DNA from: Proteus cibi
Lineage (GTDB): Bacteria; Pseudomonadota; Gammaproteobacteria; Enterobacterales; Enterobacteriaceae
Length of the DNA: 64,000 bases
Direction of reading: 5' to 3'
Assembly: GCF_003144405.1 (NCBI RefSeq)
Contig: NZ_PENW01000015.1
Location: forward strand, 62,001-126,000
In this document: one piece after another, positions 1-7,703 of the stretch
Layout: each line of letters begins with the position of its first letter
Numbering within the stretch: position 1 is the first letter of the stretch
Notes under the pieces: model-generated
What the model was told of the DNA's origin: nothing
Seen by the model: the letters and a program-made list of their open reading frames with translations, nothing else
Database searches by the model: none
Program-made: the position numbers and the translations under genes

Positions 1-108
1 GGTGCCTGTGAAGAAATAAAACGTTGGGTTTATGCAGGAGGAAAGGTCTGGCGAGGGCTTGTCAGTCGTCGAGAGGCGGAGTCAGCACTATGTCATGGAA
101 ACCTTTAA
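1..108 (+). CDS. Phage endolysin (GH24 lysozyme), C-terminal fragment
   Basis: The frame is open from base 1 and ends with TAA at 106-108, giving 35 residues. It reads GGKVWRGLVSRREAE near its centre, the typical C-terminal part of lambdoid/P21-type endolysins (T4-lysozyme fold) that cleave peptidoglycan during lysis. The catalytic Glu-Asp-Thr part lies upstream of the window. It is followed at once by a small membrane protein gene and Rz/Rz1, the usual lysis cassette order. Family assignment is by recognition of the tail only. Confidence 0.75.
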   Translation, partial: GACEEIKRWVYAGGKVWRGLVSRREAESALCHGNL

Positions 109-248
109 TCATCATTATCAGCTTTATCCTTGCATGACTCATTACAGTCACTGGTGGCATTTATCTCTTGATTGATACCTCATGTACTAAAGACCAAGTG
201 AGTTTAGAAAAACGCAGTCAGATTGCACTCTCACATCATCGGTACTAA
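90..248 (+). pseudogene. Small phage lysis-cassette membrane protein, interrupted by TGA
   Basis: An ATG at 90 overlaps the endolysin end. The frame reads MSWKPLIIIISFILA, stops at TGA 135-137, then resumes in the same frame as LITVTGGIYLLID and ends with TAA at 246-248, three bases before Rz. Removing the stop gives a 52-residue protein with one membrane segment and a charged C-terminus, in the slot between endolysin and Rz where lambdoid phages keep small inner-membrane proteins. A TGG-to-TGA change is the simplest cause. Whether the product was a holin or an accessory protein cannot be told. Confidence 0.5.
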
Positions 249-250
249 TC

Positions 251-712
251 ATGAAATACGGAAAACTCTATGCTGTCATTGCGATGGTAGGCATCATTGT
301 GGGTAGTTATTGGGTGATTAACAGGCAAGCTAACAGGATTAATTCACTGATAGATACCAACAAAAAACTAACGGTGGCTCTCGAAGAACAGAAGTCTATT
401 AACACTGATTATCAAGCACGCATAATGCGATTAAATCAGTTGGATATTCAATATACGCAGGAGTTAGCGAATGCTAAGAATGAAATTAGTCGCTTGCGTG
501 ATATTAGTGAGCGTCATCCTGAACGGGTGTATATCAAAACCGAGTGCCCAAAAAGCAAAACCACTCCCGCCACCAGCTTGGCTTATGCATCCACTACCAG
601 ACCTACTGACATCGATATCTGAAATTATGGGTTACTCAGAGAGCGAATTGCAGAGTCAGAGCAGATGATTAAAGGGTTACAGGAGTATATAAGGCAGAAG
701 TGTTTGAAATAA
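251..712 (+). pseudogene. Rz-like i-spanin, interrupted by an in-frame TGA
   Basis: The open frame 251-622 encodes an N-terminal membrane anchor (about residues 7-23) followed by a coiled-coil-like stretch, as in lambda Rz, the inner-membrane spanin that fuses the two membranes with Rz1 during lysis. TGA at 620-622 ends it at 123 residues, but the same frame continues with NYGLLRERIAESEQ and ends with TAA at 710-712. The LRERI motif is typical of Rz C-termini, and read through the gene would be 153 residues, the length of lambda Rz. I read this as a nonsense mutation removing the last 29 residues. Confidence 0.7.
471..668 (+). CDS. Rz1-like outer-membrane spanin lipoprotein
   Basis: A 65-residue frame nested inside Rz in the +1 frame. 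It starts MLRMKLVACVIL and has a lipobox (ILNGC, Cys at residue 20) followed by a short proline-rich mature part (PLPPPAW). This is the embedded Rz1 architecture: an outer-membrane lipoprotein that pairs with Rz. The frame itself is intact, although the Rz frame that shares its DNA carries the TGA at 620-622. It belongs to the prophage remnant that starts the window. Confidence 0.75.
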   Translation: MLRMKLVACVILVSVILNGCISKPSAQKAKPLPPPAWLMHPLPDLLTSISEIMGYSESELQSQSR

Positions 713-718
713 AAAAAG

Positions 719-746
719 ACTTAGTTATGTATTCGTAACTAAGTTA
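719..746 (-). terminator. Hairpin after the lysis cassette, terminator-like on the minus strand
   Basis: A 9-bp perfect stem (ACTTAGTTA / TAACTAAGT) with an 8-base loop sits just after the Rz frame. The plus-strand bases before it are a run of A, so on the minus strand the stem is followed by a run of T. On the plus strand there is no T run. No intact minus-strand gene ends here. Confidence 0.45.
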
Positions 747-849
747 GCAACAATGACACCTGTCAGTTATTTTTTCTAGGAGTATTACTTATGGTAGTTG
801 TGTGCCTCGAAGGATATTCTGTGAAAAATTAATTGTTGAGGTCATAGAC

Positions 850-1308
850 ATGAGCACTCTTTCTAGAATAAGTAACTTATTGTTGGTGATTATAGGTTTG
901 TCGATGATATCTGTTTCTTCTTATGCAGATCCAGATAATGGACATGGAAGAGGTCACAATAAAGGATATCAAGGCGAGAAACCAAACAAATGGCATAATA
1001 AATCACAAAATAATCAATTTGATAATGAAACCTCTTTCTCAATTTCTTTATCTTATAATGAGGCTAGAGCAATTGCGTTGAATGGTGGATTTACGGGATA
1101 TTCATCACTCCCTCCAGGTATTGCTAAAAATTTAGTAAGAGGAAAGCCATTGCCTCCCGGTATTGCGAAGAAAATGGTTCCTGAAAAAATGCTTAGCCAA
1201 TTACCTTACTATCCTGGTTACGAATGGCGCATTGTTGGAAATGATTTGGTATTGATCGCATTAAGTACAGCGATAGTCACTTCAATTATTAATAATGTTT
1301 TTGATTAA
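850..1308 (+). CDS. CigR-like anti-virulence regulator family protein
   Basis: 152 residues starting MSTLSRISNLL, with a signal peptide ending near SSYA, a Gly/His/Asn-rich low-complexity stretch, then the conserved block SLPPGIAKNLVRGKPLPPGI and a C-terminal hydrophobic segment (VLIALSTAIVTSIINNVF). This arrangement and the doubled LPPGIAK motif are those of Salmonella CigR and relatives. CigR acts as a negative regulator of virulence in Salmonella; the role here is unknown. A GTG at 802 in the same frame is possible, but ATG 850 has GAGG eight bases upstream and gives a proper signal peptide. It stands alone next to phage remnants. Confidence 0.7.
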   Translation: MSTLSRISNLLLVIIGLSMISVSSYADPDNGHGRGHNKGYQGEKPNKWHNKSQNNQFDNETSFSISLSYNEARAIALNGGFTGYSSLPPGIAKNLVRGKPLPPGIAKKMVPEKMLSQLPYYPGYEWRIVGNDLVLIALSTAIVTSIINNVFD

Positions 1309-1636
1309 AACACAGTGGGTTAAATATATTCGGTATCATTGCGGGGTTTTAATCTATAAAAATCACGCTGTGAGTTTGGGCTTCCACAGGGCTTTCACTA
1401 GTCTGTGTGAAAACAATAGATCACCAATGTTCATTAAGACAATTTGTTAATAATGAACGTTACTCTTTAGATTTTAATAATAAAAAGAGCCTCAATAGGA
1501 GCAGAAAGTAAAACACATAGAATGTATTAGATATCAACTCTGGACTGATAGAAATTCATGTATAATTACTAAAATAAAGCCCTGCAACATAAGTTAAAAA
1601 ACAGAGAAAACAAAATGATTAATTAGATAGTAATGA
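1309..1636. other. Intergenic stretch without recognisable gene
   Basis: AT-rich sequence between the CigR-like gene and the SH3 fragment. I see no convincing ORF, RNA gene or terminator with a T tract. It lies among remnants and may be eroded prophage DNA, but nothing in it proves that. Confidence 0.4.
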
Positions 1637-1828
1637 TTACTCTATGATTTCTGATACATTTGAAAGTGGCACCCAACCATCCTCATTATTTTCATTTTTA
1701 GCCCAAATCCAATTATTTAACTCTCTTGATGAGAAAAGTAATTCACCAGGAGTAACACAAAGCTCATGGGTAGTGTAGCCTTCATTGGCTACTCCATGAT
1801 TATTATCAATAAAATCAATAAGCTGTTT
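1637..1828 (-). pseudogene. SH3-domain protein fragment (N-terminus lost)
   Basis: On the minus strand a frame of about 63 codons reads ELCVTPGELLFSSRELNNW and, further on, GWVPLSNVSEIIE, ending with TAA at 1637-1639. The pattern (PGELL, a central W, GWVP) is that of a bacterial SH3 domain such as those in variant-SH3 proteins. The frame is closed upstream by a TGA at 1829-1831 and has no ATG, so the first part of the gene is missing. A different reading frame on the opposite strand begins near the same point, suggesting a junction. Probably non-functional. Confidence 0.5.
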
Positions 1829-1991
1829 TCATTGAGTGATGTTGATGACATTTATTTAGATAGCCATCCGTTAACCGCTGGTGTTTTTTATTGGGGAAAA
1901 TTTATTCTAATATTAAAGATATATAATAACGACGAGACATCTGATGAAAACACCCAATAAGTTAGATTGATTTTCTTTAGTTACAAATAGA

Positions 1992-2357
1992 TCATTTATT
2001 CATTAGGCTGGTCATTATTGCAATTCTCTTTACTCTAAAGAATAAAATTAGTGATATTTTATTATTAAAACAATCATAGATAGTAATGACTAAACTCATA
2101 GTGAAGTAAATAAAAACTAAAATTAAGAATGAATAGAATAGATGAGGTGTGGATACTGATGTGAGTATACAAATAAAAATTATAGTAAGTGAAATAAACA
2201 ACCCTTCAAATAAAATATGCTCAAAGATAAATGTGTCAAAAAACCATTTATTGAAATTTTCTTCTTTATTGGTTTGGTTGTTATAAGTTTGATTTATTTT
2301 TCTTATATCCTTGTCAGGTAAGTTATTCATTATTTTATCTATATCGAATATTTCCAT
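1992..2357 (-). CDS. Hypothetical small membrane protein
   Basis: 121 residues with a polar N-terminal half (DKIMNNLPDKDIRKINQTY) and two hydrophobic segments around residues 50-66 and 72-92. No family recognised. An AGAGA sequence lies about nine bases before the ATG. Very AT-rich, with codon use unlike the core genes of this window, consistent with acquired DNA. It stands alone. A small bacteriocin-immunity or toxin-antidote role is possible from size and topology, but there is no direct evidence. Confidence 0.5.
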   Translation of the reverse strand: MEIFDIDKIMNNLPDKDIRKINQTYNNQTNKEENFNKWFFDTFIFEHILFEGLFISLTIIFICILTSVSTPHLFYSFLILVFIYFTMSLVITIYDCFNNKISLILFFRVKRIAIMTSLMNK

Positions 2358-2705
2358 TATATTTTATCTCTAAATTTTATTTTTCTAATGATAACATAAT
2401 TGAATATTAAGTTATCATTATAAGATTTAATTATATTTATAAAATGATACTTTTTAATAAAAAAGATCTTAAGTGCAATTAAAACGGAAAGCTATTGTAT
2501 TAAATAGCACTAGTTATCCAAGCTGCTAATAATCAATGTTATTTTTTAAGGAAAAAGTATGAAGAAGATTATTGACTATTCGGACAGTTCTTAGATATAT
2601 AAATAATAGATACTGTATATTTAGACAGTGCTTTTGGGCCGTTAAAAGTATAAAAACGAGGGGTTAAGATAACTCTTCATCATAAACACTAAAGGAGTAG
2701 TGAAT
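2358..2705. other. AT-rich intergenic region with a short ORF start
   Basis: No gene of normal size. A good Shine-Dalgarno (AAGGAAA) precedes an ATG at 2559, but that frame encodes only MKKIIDYSDSS before a TAG, so it is either a gene remnant or chance. The end of the stretch (2691-2697, AAAGGAG) is the ribosome binding site of the next gene. Confidence 0.35.
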
Positions 2706-3092
2706 ATGTTAACTATTAAAAATAATGGAAAAGATACACAAGAGTATGTTGAATTAACGTCAGATCAAATTAAGGAGATGGTGCGTACCCCGCTTGGGGA
2801 ATATTACCAAGGCGCTTTAATTATTTCTATTATTCGTCGTTCATTTCCTGAGTATGTTGGTCCTATAGGTCATTGGCAAAAAGATCCTATTTTGGGAAAA
2901 GATAGTTATTTCGTAGTTTTTTGTTTAGAAAATAAATTATTTTTGTTTCCTTTTATTCCTGTTATTAATTCTGCACGAGATGATTGGTCAACGGATGATG
3001 CTTTAGCATATCCTATGGATGTCGCACCGGGTGAAGATGATATGATTAAAATGGTTCAAGGTTTTGATTTTCCATATGCTAATGAGTTTTAA
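2706..3092 (+). CDS. Hypothetical cytosolic protein
   Basis: 128 residues, soluble, no signal peptide, beginning MLTIKNNGKDTQ. The C-terminal half is acidic (SARDDWSTDDALAYPMD, PGEDDMIKMVQGFDF). No family recognised. A GTG at 2700 is in frame, but the AAAGGAG at 2691-2697 is only two bases from it and eight from ATG 2706, so ATG is preferred. A terminator follows at 3121. Size and acidity resemble small immunity proteins; that is speculation. Confidence 0.6.
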   Translation: MLTIKNNGKDTQEYVELTSDQIKEMVRTPLGEYYQGALIISIIRRSFPEYVGPIGHWQKDPILGKDSYFVVFCLENKLFLFPFIPVINSARDDWSTDDALAYPMDVAPGEDDMIKMVQGFDFPYANEF

Positions 3093-3120
3093 ATTATAAT
3101 TTTTAGCCTTAATAAATAAA

Positions 3121-3143
3121 GCCTCGCAATCGCGGGGTTTTTT
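3121..3143 (+). terminator. Rho-independent terminator after the 2706-3092 gene
   Basis: Short stem CCTCGC / GCGGGG (one G-T wobble) with loop AAT, directly followed by six T. Confidence 0.6.
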
Positions 3144-3393
3144 AATGGGTCGCATTGTCGCAGTCTCTTATGTGAGTGATGGTCTGTACTACACTCACAG
3201 TGAGCGCATAGTGATAATCAAAAACAATGGCTCTACTCAGTCTTAGTACGGAGAAATGAAATTCATGAGCATAAAAATAATGCTGCTATTGCGATGAAAT
3301 GTAGCATTTGCTGTGTTTGAGGCTAATCAAAAAGGTAATGTCACTGAGAGTGTATTCGCCAATCGATAGCCCCACATTCGTGGGGCTTAATCG
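3144..3393. other. Remnant-like region with a TGA-broken mini-ORF
   Basis: No intact gene. A frame from ATG 3256 preceded by GGAG reads MKFMSIKIMLLLR, is closed by TGA at 3295-3297, then continues NVAFAVFEANQKGNVTESV to a TAG at 3367-3369. It may be a broken small phage gene or chance. The stretch ends in the terminator of the next minus-strand gene. Confidence 0.3.
3369..3387 (-). terminator. Hairpin after the YqaE/Pmp3-like gene
   Basis: Perfect stem GCCCCAC / GTGGGGC with a four-base loop, just downstream of the stop codon of the minus-strand gene. T tract is short, so strength is uncertain. Confidence 0.5.
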
Positions 3394-3585
3394 TTAACCG
3401 CCACGAGACATTTTCTCAATTTTTTTATCCGTATTGTATTGAGAAAGGGCGTAAACCGACCAGATAGCTGCAGGGATCCATCCGATTAAGGTGATTTGCA
3501 GGATAAGGCAAAAAATGCCCGCAAATGGGCGGCCAATCGTGAAAAATTGTAACCAAGGTAGTAATAACGCCAGAATAAGTCTCAT
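3394..3585 (-). CDS. YqaE/Pmp3-like small membrane protein
   Basis: 63 residues with two hydrophobic helices (MRLILALLLPWLQFF and ITLIGWIPAAIWSVYAL) separated by a short Gly-Arg-Pro turn, then a charged tail. Order and spacing match the YqaE/Pmp3 (UPF0057) family of stress-linked proteolipids, although key family motifs are only loosely kept. The family is linked to membrane potential and cold or salt stress in yeast and plants; its bacterial role is unclear. Single gene with its own hairpin terminator. Confidence 0.6.
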   Translation of the reverse strand: MRLILALLLPWLQFFTIGRPFAGIFCLILQITLIGWIPAAIWSVYALSQYNTDKKIEKMSRGG

Positions 3586-3665
3586 AAAACCCCCTCTATT
3601 ATTCGAAATTTTAGTTTATCAATAATTAAATCAATAGCAAATAATAAGGAATGTTACATTTATTC

Positions 3666-3699
3666 AAAAAAAACCTCATAAAGTTATGAGGTTTTTTTA
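3666..3699 (-). terminator. Terminator after the autotransporter gene
   Basis: Ten-base perfect stem AACCTCATAA / TTATGAGGTT flanked by A and T runs on both sides, so it can act in both directions. It lies 35 bases past the autotransporter stop codon. Confidence 0.75.
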
Positions 3700-3732
3700 T
3701 ATTTATATTTTATAAAATGAAAAATAAAATAA

Positions 3733-6096
3733 TTAAAAACTCATTCTAAATCCTGCTGTTACATATATTGGATTTTCTAGTTTGTTACCATTTTGATAGC
3801 TCACTTCAGTATAGAGAAGTGAATCATGACCTAGATTAGTTGTTAAACCAACGCCGTACTTACCCGTATTTCCTGAATAATTACTATCAAATAATACGTT
3901 ATTAATCTCTATTTCGTTACTTTTAATAAATTCACGAGATATTGCTGCTTTTATGTAAGGCTTAACATTGTGGTTTGCAATGAGTAAATCACTTTCTAAT
4001 ATAGTGCCTAATTCACCTTTTAAGCTATTTGCATTATGGATGTTTGCTTTCATTCCATTATCTAACAAATAATGTGACTTACCAATATGAGAATAAAGGA
4101 TCTGGCTGTATGGTGTAAGTGTCAAGGCGTTTGAAAACGTAATAGGATAGCCTATTTCTGTTGACGTTGTAACCGCATTTTGATTGTAGTTTCCTTTAAC
4201 TCTTCTACCTTCATTCATATTAGTATTGATTTCATTATGAAAATGATTCACTTTAAATAAAGAGTCTACATAAAAACCAGAATGATTAAACCAAGTTAAA
4301 TAAATACCACCGCTATAGCTATTAATATCACCATTATTAATATTGTCAGATTTAATCTTACTCTTAGTGTAAGAAGTTATTAAACCAAATAGCAATTGAT
4401 CATTATTTATGGCTATTTTCTTATCTATACCGATTTGCATTCCATTTAAATTTGAATGGAATTGACTATAACCTTTATCGTTCAAATGAGAATTATCATT
4501 TAAATAGCGAACCCACACTCCGAGATCATTATTATTTTCATGTAAGAAACCCATTCTTTGGCGTAACGTACTCATCTCAGTGCTCAATATGTGTTGCGGA
4601 GCTGAAGCCATATTAATAACGGCTTGAGCACTATTGCTTAATATAGGTTGAGCAATATGGGGCTGTTTAGGAGTATCAGGCTGTTTAGGAGTATCAGGCT
4701 GTTTAGGAGTATCAGGCTGTTTAGGAGTATCAGGCTGTTTAGGAGTATCAGGCTGTTTAGGAGTATCAGGCTGTTTAGGAGTATCAGGCTGTTTAGGAGT
4801 ATCAGGCTGTTTAGAAGTATCAGGCTGTTTAGAAATATCAGGCTGTTTAGAAATATCAGGCTGTTTAGAAATATCAGGCTGTTTAGGAGTATCAGGCTGT
4901 TTAGGAGTATCAGGCTGTTTAGGAGTATCAGGCTGTTTAGGAGTATCAGGCTGTTTAGAGGTATCAGGCTGTTTAGAGGTATCAGGCTGTTTAGGAGTAT
5001 CAGGCTGTTTAGAAGTATCAGGCTGTTTAGAAGTATCAGGCTGTTTAGGAGTATCAGGCTGTTTAGAAGTATCAGGCTGTTTAGAGGTATCAGGTTGTTT
5101 AGAAGTATCCTGCTCGTTAGCTTTTCCGCCTACAAGATACCACTCTGTATGACCATCATGAGTTTTACTATTTAGTTTATATTTCCAAACACCAACTTCA
5201 ACATTACCGTTTTTATTTAATAAATTAAAATCAGCATCACCACTATTTACATAAACTAGTTGCGTATTTTTAGGATCAAAAATTTCTTCTCCGCTATCAT
5301 TTATTTTTAATCCAAAATGCCCAGTTGCATGCTCTTCAATATAAATATTATCGCTTAAACCATTGGCTAAGTTACTACTTAAAATAAAAGTCCCTTCACC
5401 GGTGAGCGTTTTTAATTCAAGTCGATTAAATTGCATACCAGAAATATAATGTTCCATTTCAAATTGGCTACCAGATTGCATCTCTAAATTGTTAATCTGA
5501 GTAATTAATTCTGGACCTGGCTTTTCGGGTCTAGGGGCATCACCATCATCACCATAATCTTCATTCCATGAGGGCAAAACATATGTTTTACCTGCTAGTG
5601 TTAAGTTTTCTATAACGATTTTAGCTGAAGGGGCAGGATCATTTTTAGAGACATCAGTAGATTCAGTATCAGTGTTATCAATATATAACTCAGCATTTTT
5701 ATCTATAAATAATTTGCCTATAGATGATGAACCTGCGTTCATATCAATACTACTTGTGCCTGTTACGATAGTATCTTTAATAGTGGGAATACCTATTTCT
5801 TTTGTATCATGAGCATACATGCTAATAGTCGCATCATCTTTAACGATAGTACCTATCGCTAGACTATTACCATTCATTCTTAATATTGCTTCATTTTCAA
5901 GAGTAATATTTTTTATTTCGTGGCTTTTATCTATATAAAGATTTGTTGTATCACGATAAGTTGAATTAGAGATAATTTCATTATTAGAGAGACTAACGCC
6001 TTGTATACTATTTTCTTTTGCATAAACTGAACTGGCTAAGAAAGATAATATACTTATAGTAATAATATTCTTACTAAAATGTTTATTCAATAGCAT
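3733..6096 (-). CDS. Type Va autotransporter, pertactin-like passenger with repeat linker
   Basis: 787 residues. Signal peptide 1-26 (ends SSVYA); a beta-helical, Ser/Thr/Asn-rich passenger up to about residue 325 whose last part (ANGLSDNIYIEEHATGHFGL, then VGVWKYKL and EWYLVGG) resembles the pertactin-type autochaperone region; a linker of 24 hexapeptides PDT(P/S)KQ at about residues 330-478; then a C-terminal barrel of about 270 residues ending in AGFRMSF with the terminal Phe needed by the BAM machinery. No protease triad is seen in the passenger, so adhesion or aggregation is more likely than proteolysis. It is transcribed alone, between hairpins. Function and name are not established. 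Confidence 0.85.
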   Translation of the reverse strand: MLLNKHFSKNIITISILSFLASSVYAKENSIQGVSLSNNEIISNSTYRDTTNLYIDKSHEIKNITLENEAILRMNGNSLAIGTIVKDDATISMYAHDTKEIGIPTIKDTIVTGTSSIDMNAGSSSIGKLFIDKNAELYIDNTDTESTDVSKNDPAPSAKIVIENLTLAGKTYVLPSWNEDYGDDGDAPRPEKPGPELITQINNLEMQSGSQFEMEHYISGMQFNRLELKTLTGEGTFILSSNLANGLSDNIYIEEHATGHFGLKINDSGEEIFDPKNTQLVYVNSGDADFNLLNKNGNVEVGVWKYKLNSKTHDGHTEWYLVGGKANEQDTSKQPDTSKQPDTSKQPDTPKQPDTSKQPDTSKQPDTPKQPDTSKQPDTSKQPDTPKQPDTPKQPDTPKQPDTPKQPDISKQPDISKQPDISKQPDTSKQPDTPKQPDTPKQPDTPKQPDTPKQPDTPKQPDTPKQPDTPKQPDTPKQPHIAQPILSNSAQAVINMASAPQHILSTEMSTLRQRMGFLHENNNDLGVWVRYLNDNSHLNDKGYSQFHSNLNGMQIGIDKKIAINNDQLLFGLITSYTKSKIKSDNINNGDINSYSGGIYLTWFNHSGFYVDSLFKVNHFHNEINTNMNEGRRVKGNYNQNAVTTSTEIGYPITFSNALTLTPYSQILYSHIGKSHYLLDNGMKANIHNANSLKGELGTILESDLLIANHNVKPYIKAAISREFIKSNEIEINNVLFDSNYSGNTGKYGVGLTTNLGHDSLLYTEVSYQNGNKLENPIYVTAGFRMSF
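4663..5110 (-). repeat. 18-bp tandem repeat encoding the autotransporter linker
   Basis: About 25 head-to-tail copies of an 18-base unit (plus strand CTGTTTAGGAGTATCAGG with variants at the codon for Pro/Ser and Thr/Ile). On the coding strand each unit encodes PDTPKQ, PDTSKQ or PDISKQ; 24 are clean and the first is degenerate (QDTSKQ). The unit is a multiple of three, so copy-number change alters linker length without a frameshift. Nearly identical neighbouring copies, including three consecutive PDISKQ, suggest recent slippage or unequal exchange. Confidence 0.95.
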
Positions 6097-6295
6097 AAAA
6101 AATGACCTTTTTGTTTTTTTATTGTGTGAAAAATAGTTAATTTATGCTTAATGATTATATTGTTTGTTTTTTTTATCAATTTAAATAACCTTAAAAAATT
6201 TTATTTAGAATATAATCTTTCTTAAGGTGAATTCTATTAAATAAAAACATAATTATTTATTATATAGAATAATATATATTAGGGAGGTGATTTGA
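6097..6295 (-). promoter_or_regulatory. Autotransporter upstream region
   Basis: About 200 bases of extremely AT-rich DNA with T7-T8 runs between the autotransporter ATG and the hairpin at 6296. The promoter must lie here, but I cannot choose a single -35/-10 pair. Such AT-rich upstream DNA is typical of H-NS-silenced surface genes (inference). Confidence 0.3.
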
Positions 6296-6328
6296 CTTAT
6301 GGTGTTTTTTTAAACAAAACACCATAAG
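6296..6328. terminator. Long hairpin between 6360-7007 gene and autotransporter
   Basis: A 13-bp perfect inverted repeat (CTTATGGTGTTTT / AAAACACCATAAG) with a seven-base AT loop. It is 32 bases downstream of the minus-strand gene ending at 6360. There is no T tract after it, so it may act as a processing or stabilising hairpin rather than a classical terminator. Confidence 0.55.
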
Positions 6329-6359
6329 CTAAAAAAGAGAGTGTTATAATTGATGGATA

Positions 6360-7007
6360 TTATACTTTGGGTGTTCTATATACTAGAATAGCAATAAATA
6401 CAGCCCATAAGAAACTGATAACTTTAAACCATTTAGGATATTTTTTTTGTAGAGAAAACCAGCAAAAAATAAAGGGGACAAAAAAAGTAGCAATAGCTAA
6501 AATAGCAAATTTTGTTTTATAAAATCTTTTTGCTTTGAATTCTTTTTTAACTCTTTTCTCAATTTCTCTACCGTTTCTTTCTACTTCAGCTCTTTCACTA
6601 TTCCATGATGGATATTTATTATCTAGCCAACGCGTTATCCCAAATAATGATGTGGTAATTCTATTCTTTGCGTGTTGACTTGTATCGCCTGAATATCTAA
6701 TTTCTTGAATAATTTGAAAAAATGATACGGTAAGTTTAAGAAACTCATTGTCTAATTTTTCATAATGCAGTGGCTTATCAGAGTTAGGGCTTTTGCTTTT
6801 TTTTTCTAATCTTTCAAAGCAGCCAATCATTGTAGAGACTTCATCAACGGCGTTATCTGCAAATTTATTAAATTCTATTTTTTGTATTTCTTGTGGTGAC
6901 GGTCCATCATCAGAAAGATTAATTCTGTATGTGGTTCCCAAACCAGGAAAAATTGAGTTTCTTTTTCTTACATTGGCTTTTACAGTTCTTTTGGGATTTA
7001 GAAACAT
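6360..7007 (-). CDS. Hypothetical membrane protein
   Basis: 215 residues. The N-terminal two thirds are soluble and charged (ERAEVERNGREIEKRVKKEF), probably helical; two hydrophobic segments at the C-terminus (AILAIATFFVPFIFCWF and VISFLWAVFIAILVY) suggest a hairpin anchor. The family is not recognised. Low GC and location among remnants point to acquired DNA. It is separated from the autotransporter by a 13-bp hairpin, so they are probably not co-transcribed. Confidence 0.6.
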   Translation of the reverse strand: MFLNPKRTVKANVRKRNSIFPGLGTTYRINLSDDGPSPQEIQKIEFNKFADNAVDEVSTMIGCFERLEKKSKSPNSDKPLHYEKLDNEFLKLTVSFFQIIQEIRYSGDTSQHAKNRITTSLFGITRWLDNKYPSWNSERAEVERNGREIEKRVKKEFKAKRFYKTKFAILAIATFFVPFIFCWFSLQKKYPKWFKVISFLWAVFIAILVYRTPKV

Positions 7008-7208
7008 GAATGATACCTGTCTATTTTCTAATTTATCGTGAATATGTTAATGTTTTTCCTAAAAATAAACAACGAACTGTATCGCAAATATCCTATCGAT
7101 AGCGTACCGCTAATGTCTTTAAATGATGAGTTTGTAAAACCGTGTAAGTCAGACCGTTCTGTAATTGTTTTGTGCCAATATTTTCTCTTTTACAACTGGA
7201 AAATTATT

Positions 7209-7364
7209 ATGTCTACAATGAAAACAGAAGTTATTGTCATTCGTTTAACAAAAAAAGAGCGTGCATTATTGGACTCAATAAAAACAGCACCACTACTTGC
7301 AGATTGGATGAAAGAATTAGCTCTTTCTAAATTACAAGAGCAAGAGATTCCATCTAATAAATAA
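7209..7364 (+). CDS. Small protein, possible ribbon-helix-helix DNA-binding
   Basis: From ATG 7209 a 51-residue protein begins MSTMKTEVIVIRLTKKERA: a short beta-like stretch followed by two predicted helices, the outline of a MetJ/Arc-type ribbon-helix-helix repressor or antitoxin. The frame extends upstream to ATG 7038, but that part looks non-coding and ATG 7209 has only a weak GGA-type binding site. No toxin gene is adjacent. Assignment is by shape only. Confidence 0.45.
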   Translation: MSTMKTEVIVIRLTKKERALLDSIKTAPLLADWMKELALSKLQEQEIPSNK

Positions 7365-7580
7365 TGACTCATGCCGGCAAAAGGGAATTGAGTCGGCATC
7401 CTTATTTTATTACTTATACTATAAAATTGAGTCGTAACAGTAATAATGGATTATAGTTTGTATCCAGCAAACTTTAAAATAATAGGTATGGATATTAATA
7501 AAACCAAAAATAGTTGAGTAAAGTTAAAGAGATGTAAAGCTAATTGTAATGAGAAAATGATATCAACAACTATTGCCAAT
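7365..7580. other. Intergenic, AT-rich
   Basis: No ORF, RNA gene or repeat recognised between the small RHH-like gene and the terminator at 7581-7608. Confidence 0.4.
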
Positions 7581-7608
7581 AAAAAAGCCCAATGTGGCGG
7601 CATTGGGC
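7581..7608 (-). terminator. Strong terminator for minus-strand transcription
   Basis: Perfect 8-bp stem GCCCAATG / CATTGGGC with a six-base loop. Read on the minus strand it is followed by six T, a classical rho-independent terminator. It implies leftward transcription from the 7610-7900 region, where a start-less ORF is found at 7704-7877. Confidence 0.75.
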
Positions 7609-7703
7609 TTAGTGACTCGAATAGATGGGTATAGAAAACTATTAGAGATCGGTATAAATGTAGTGAATTTTCATTTTATAAATTAACAATAAATGCTTTT
7701 TTT

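Noticed and set aside
1766-1960. Plus-strand ORF of 64 codons
   Set aside because: First third is antisense to the SH3 fragment and there is no ribosome site; kept only as a junction remark.
3256-3369. Small gene with TGA readthrough
   Set aside because: Too short and without known relatives to be called; mentioned only in the TGA finding.
4663-5110. CRISPR-like array
   Set aside because: Units are contiguous without spacers and lie inside a coding sequence.
4648-5175. Plus-strand ORF of 175 codons with LFRSIR repeats
   Set aside because: It is the antisense of the autotransporter's 18-base repeats; a repeat length divisible by three keeps other frames open by chance.
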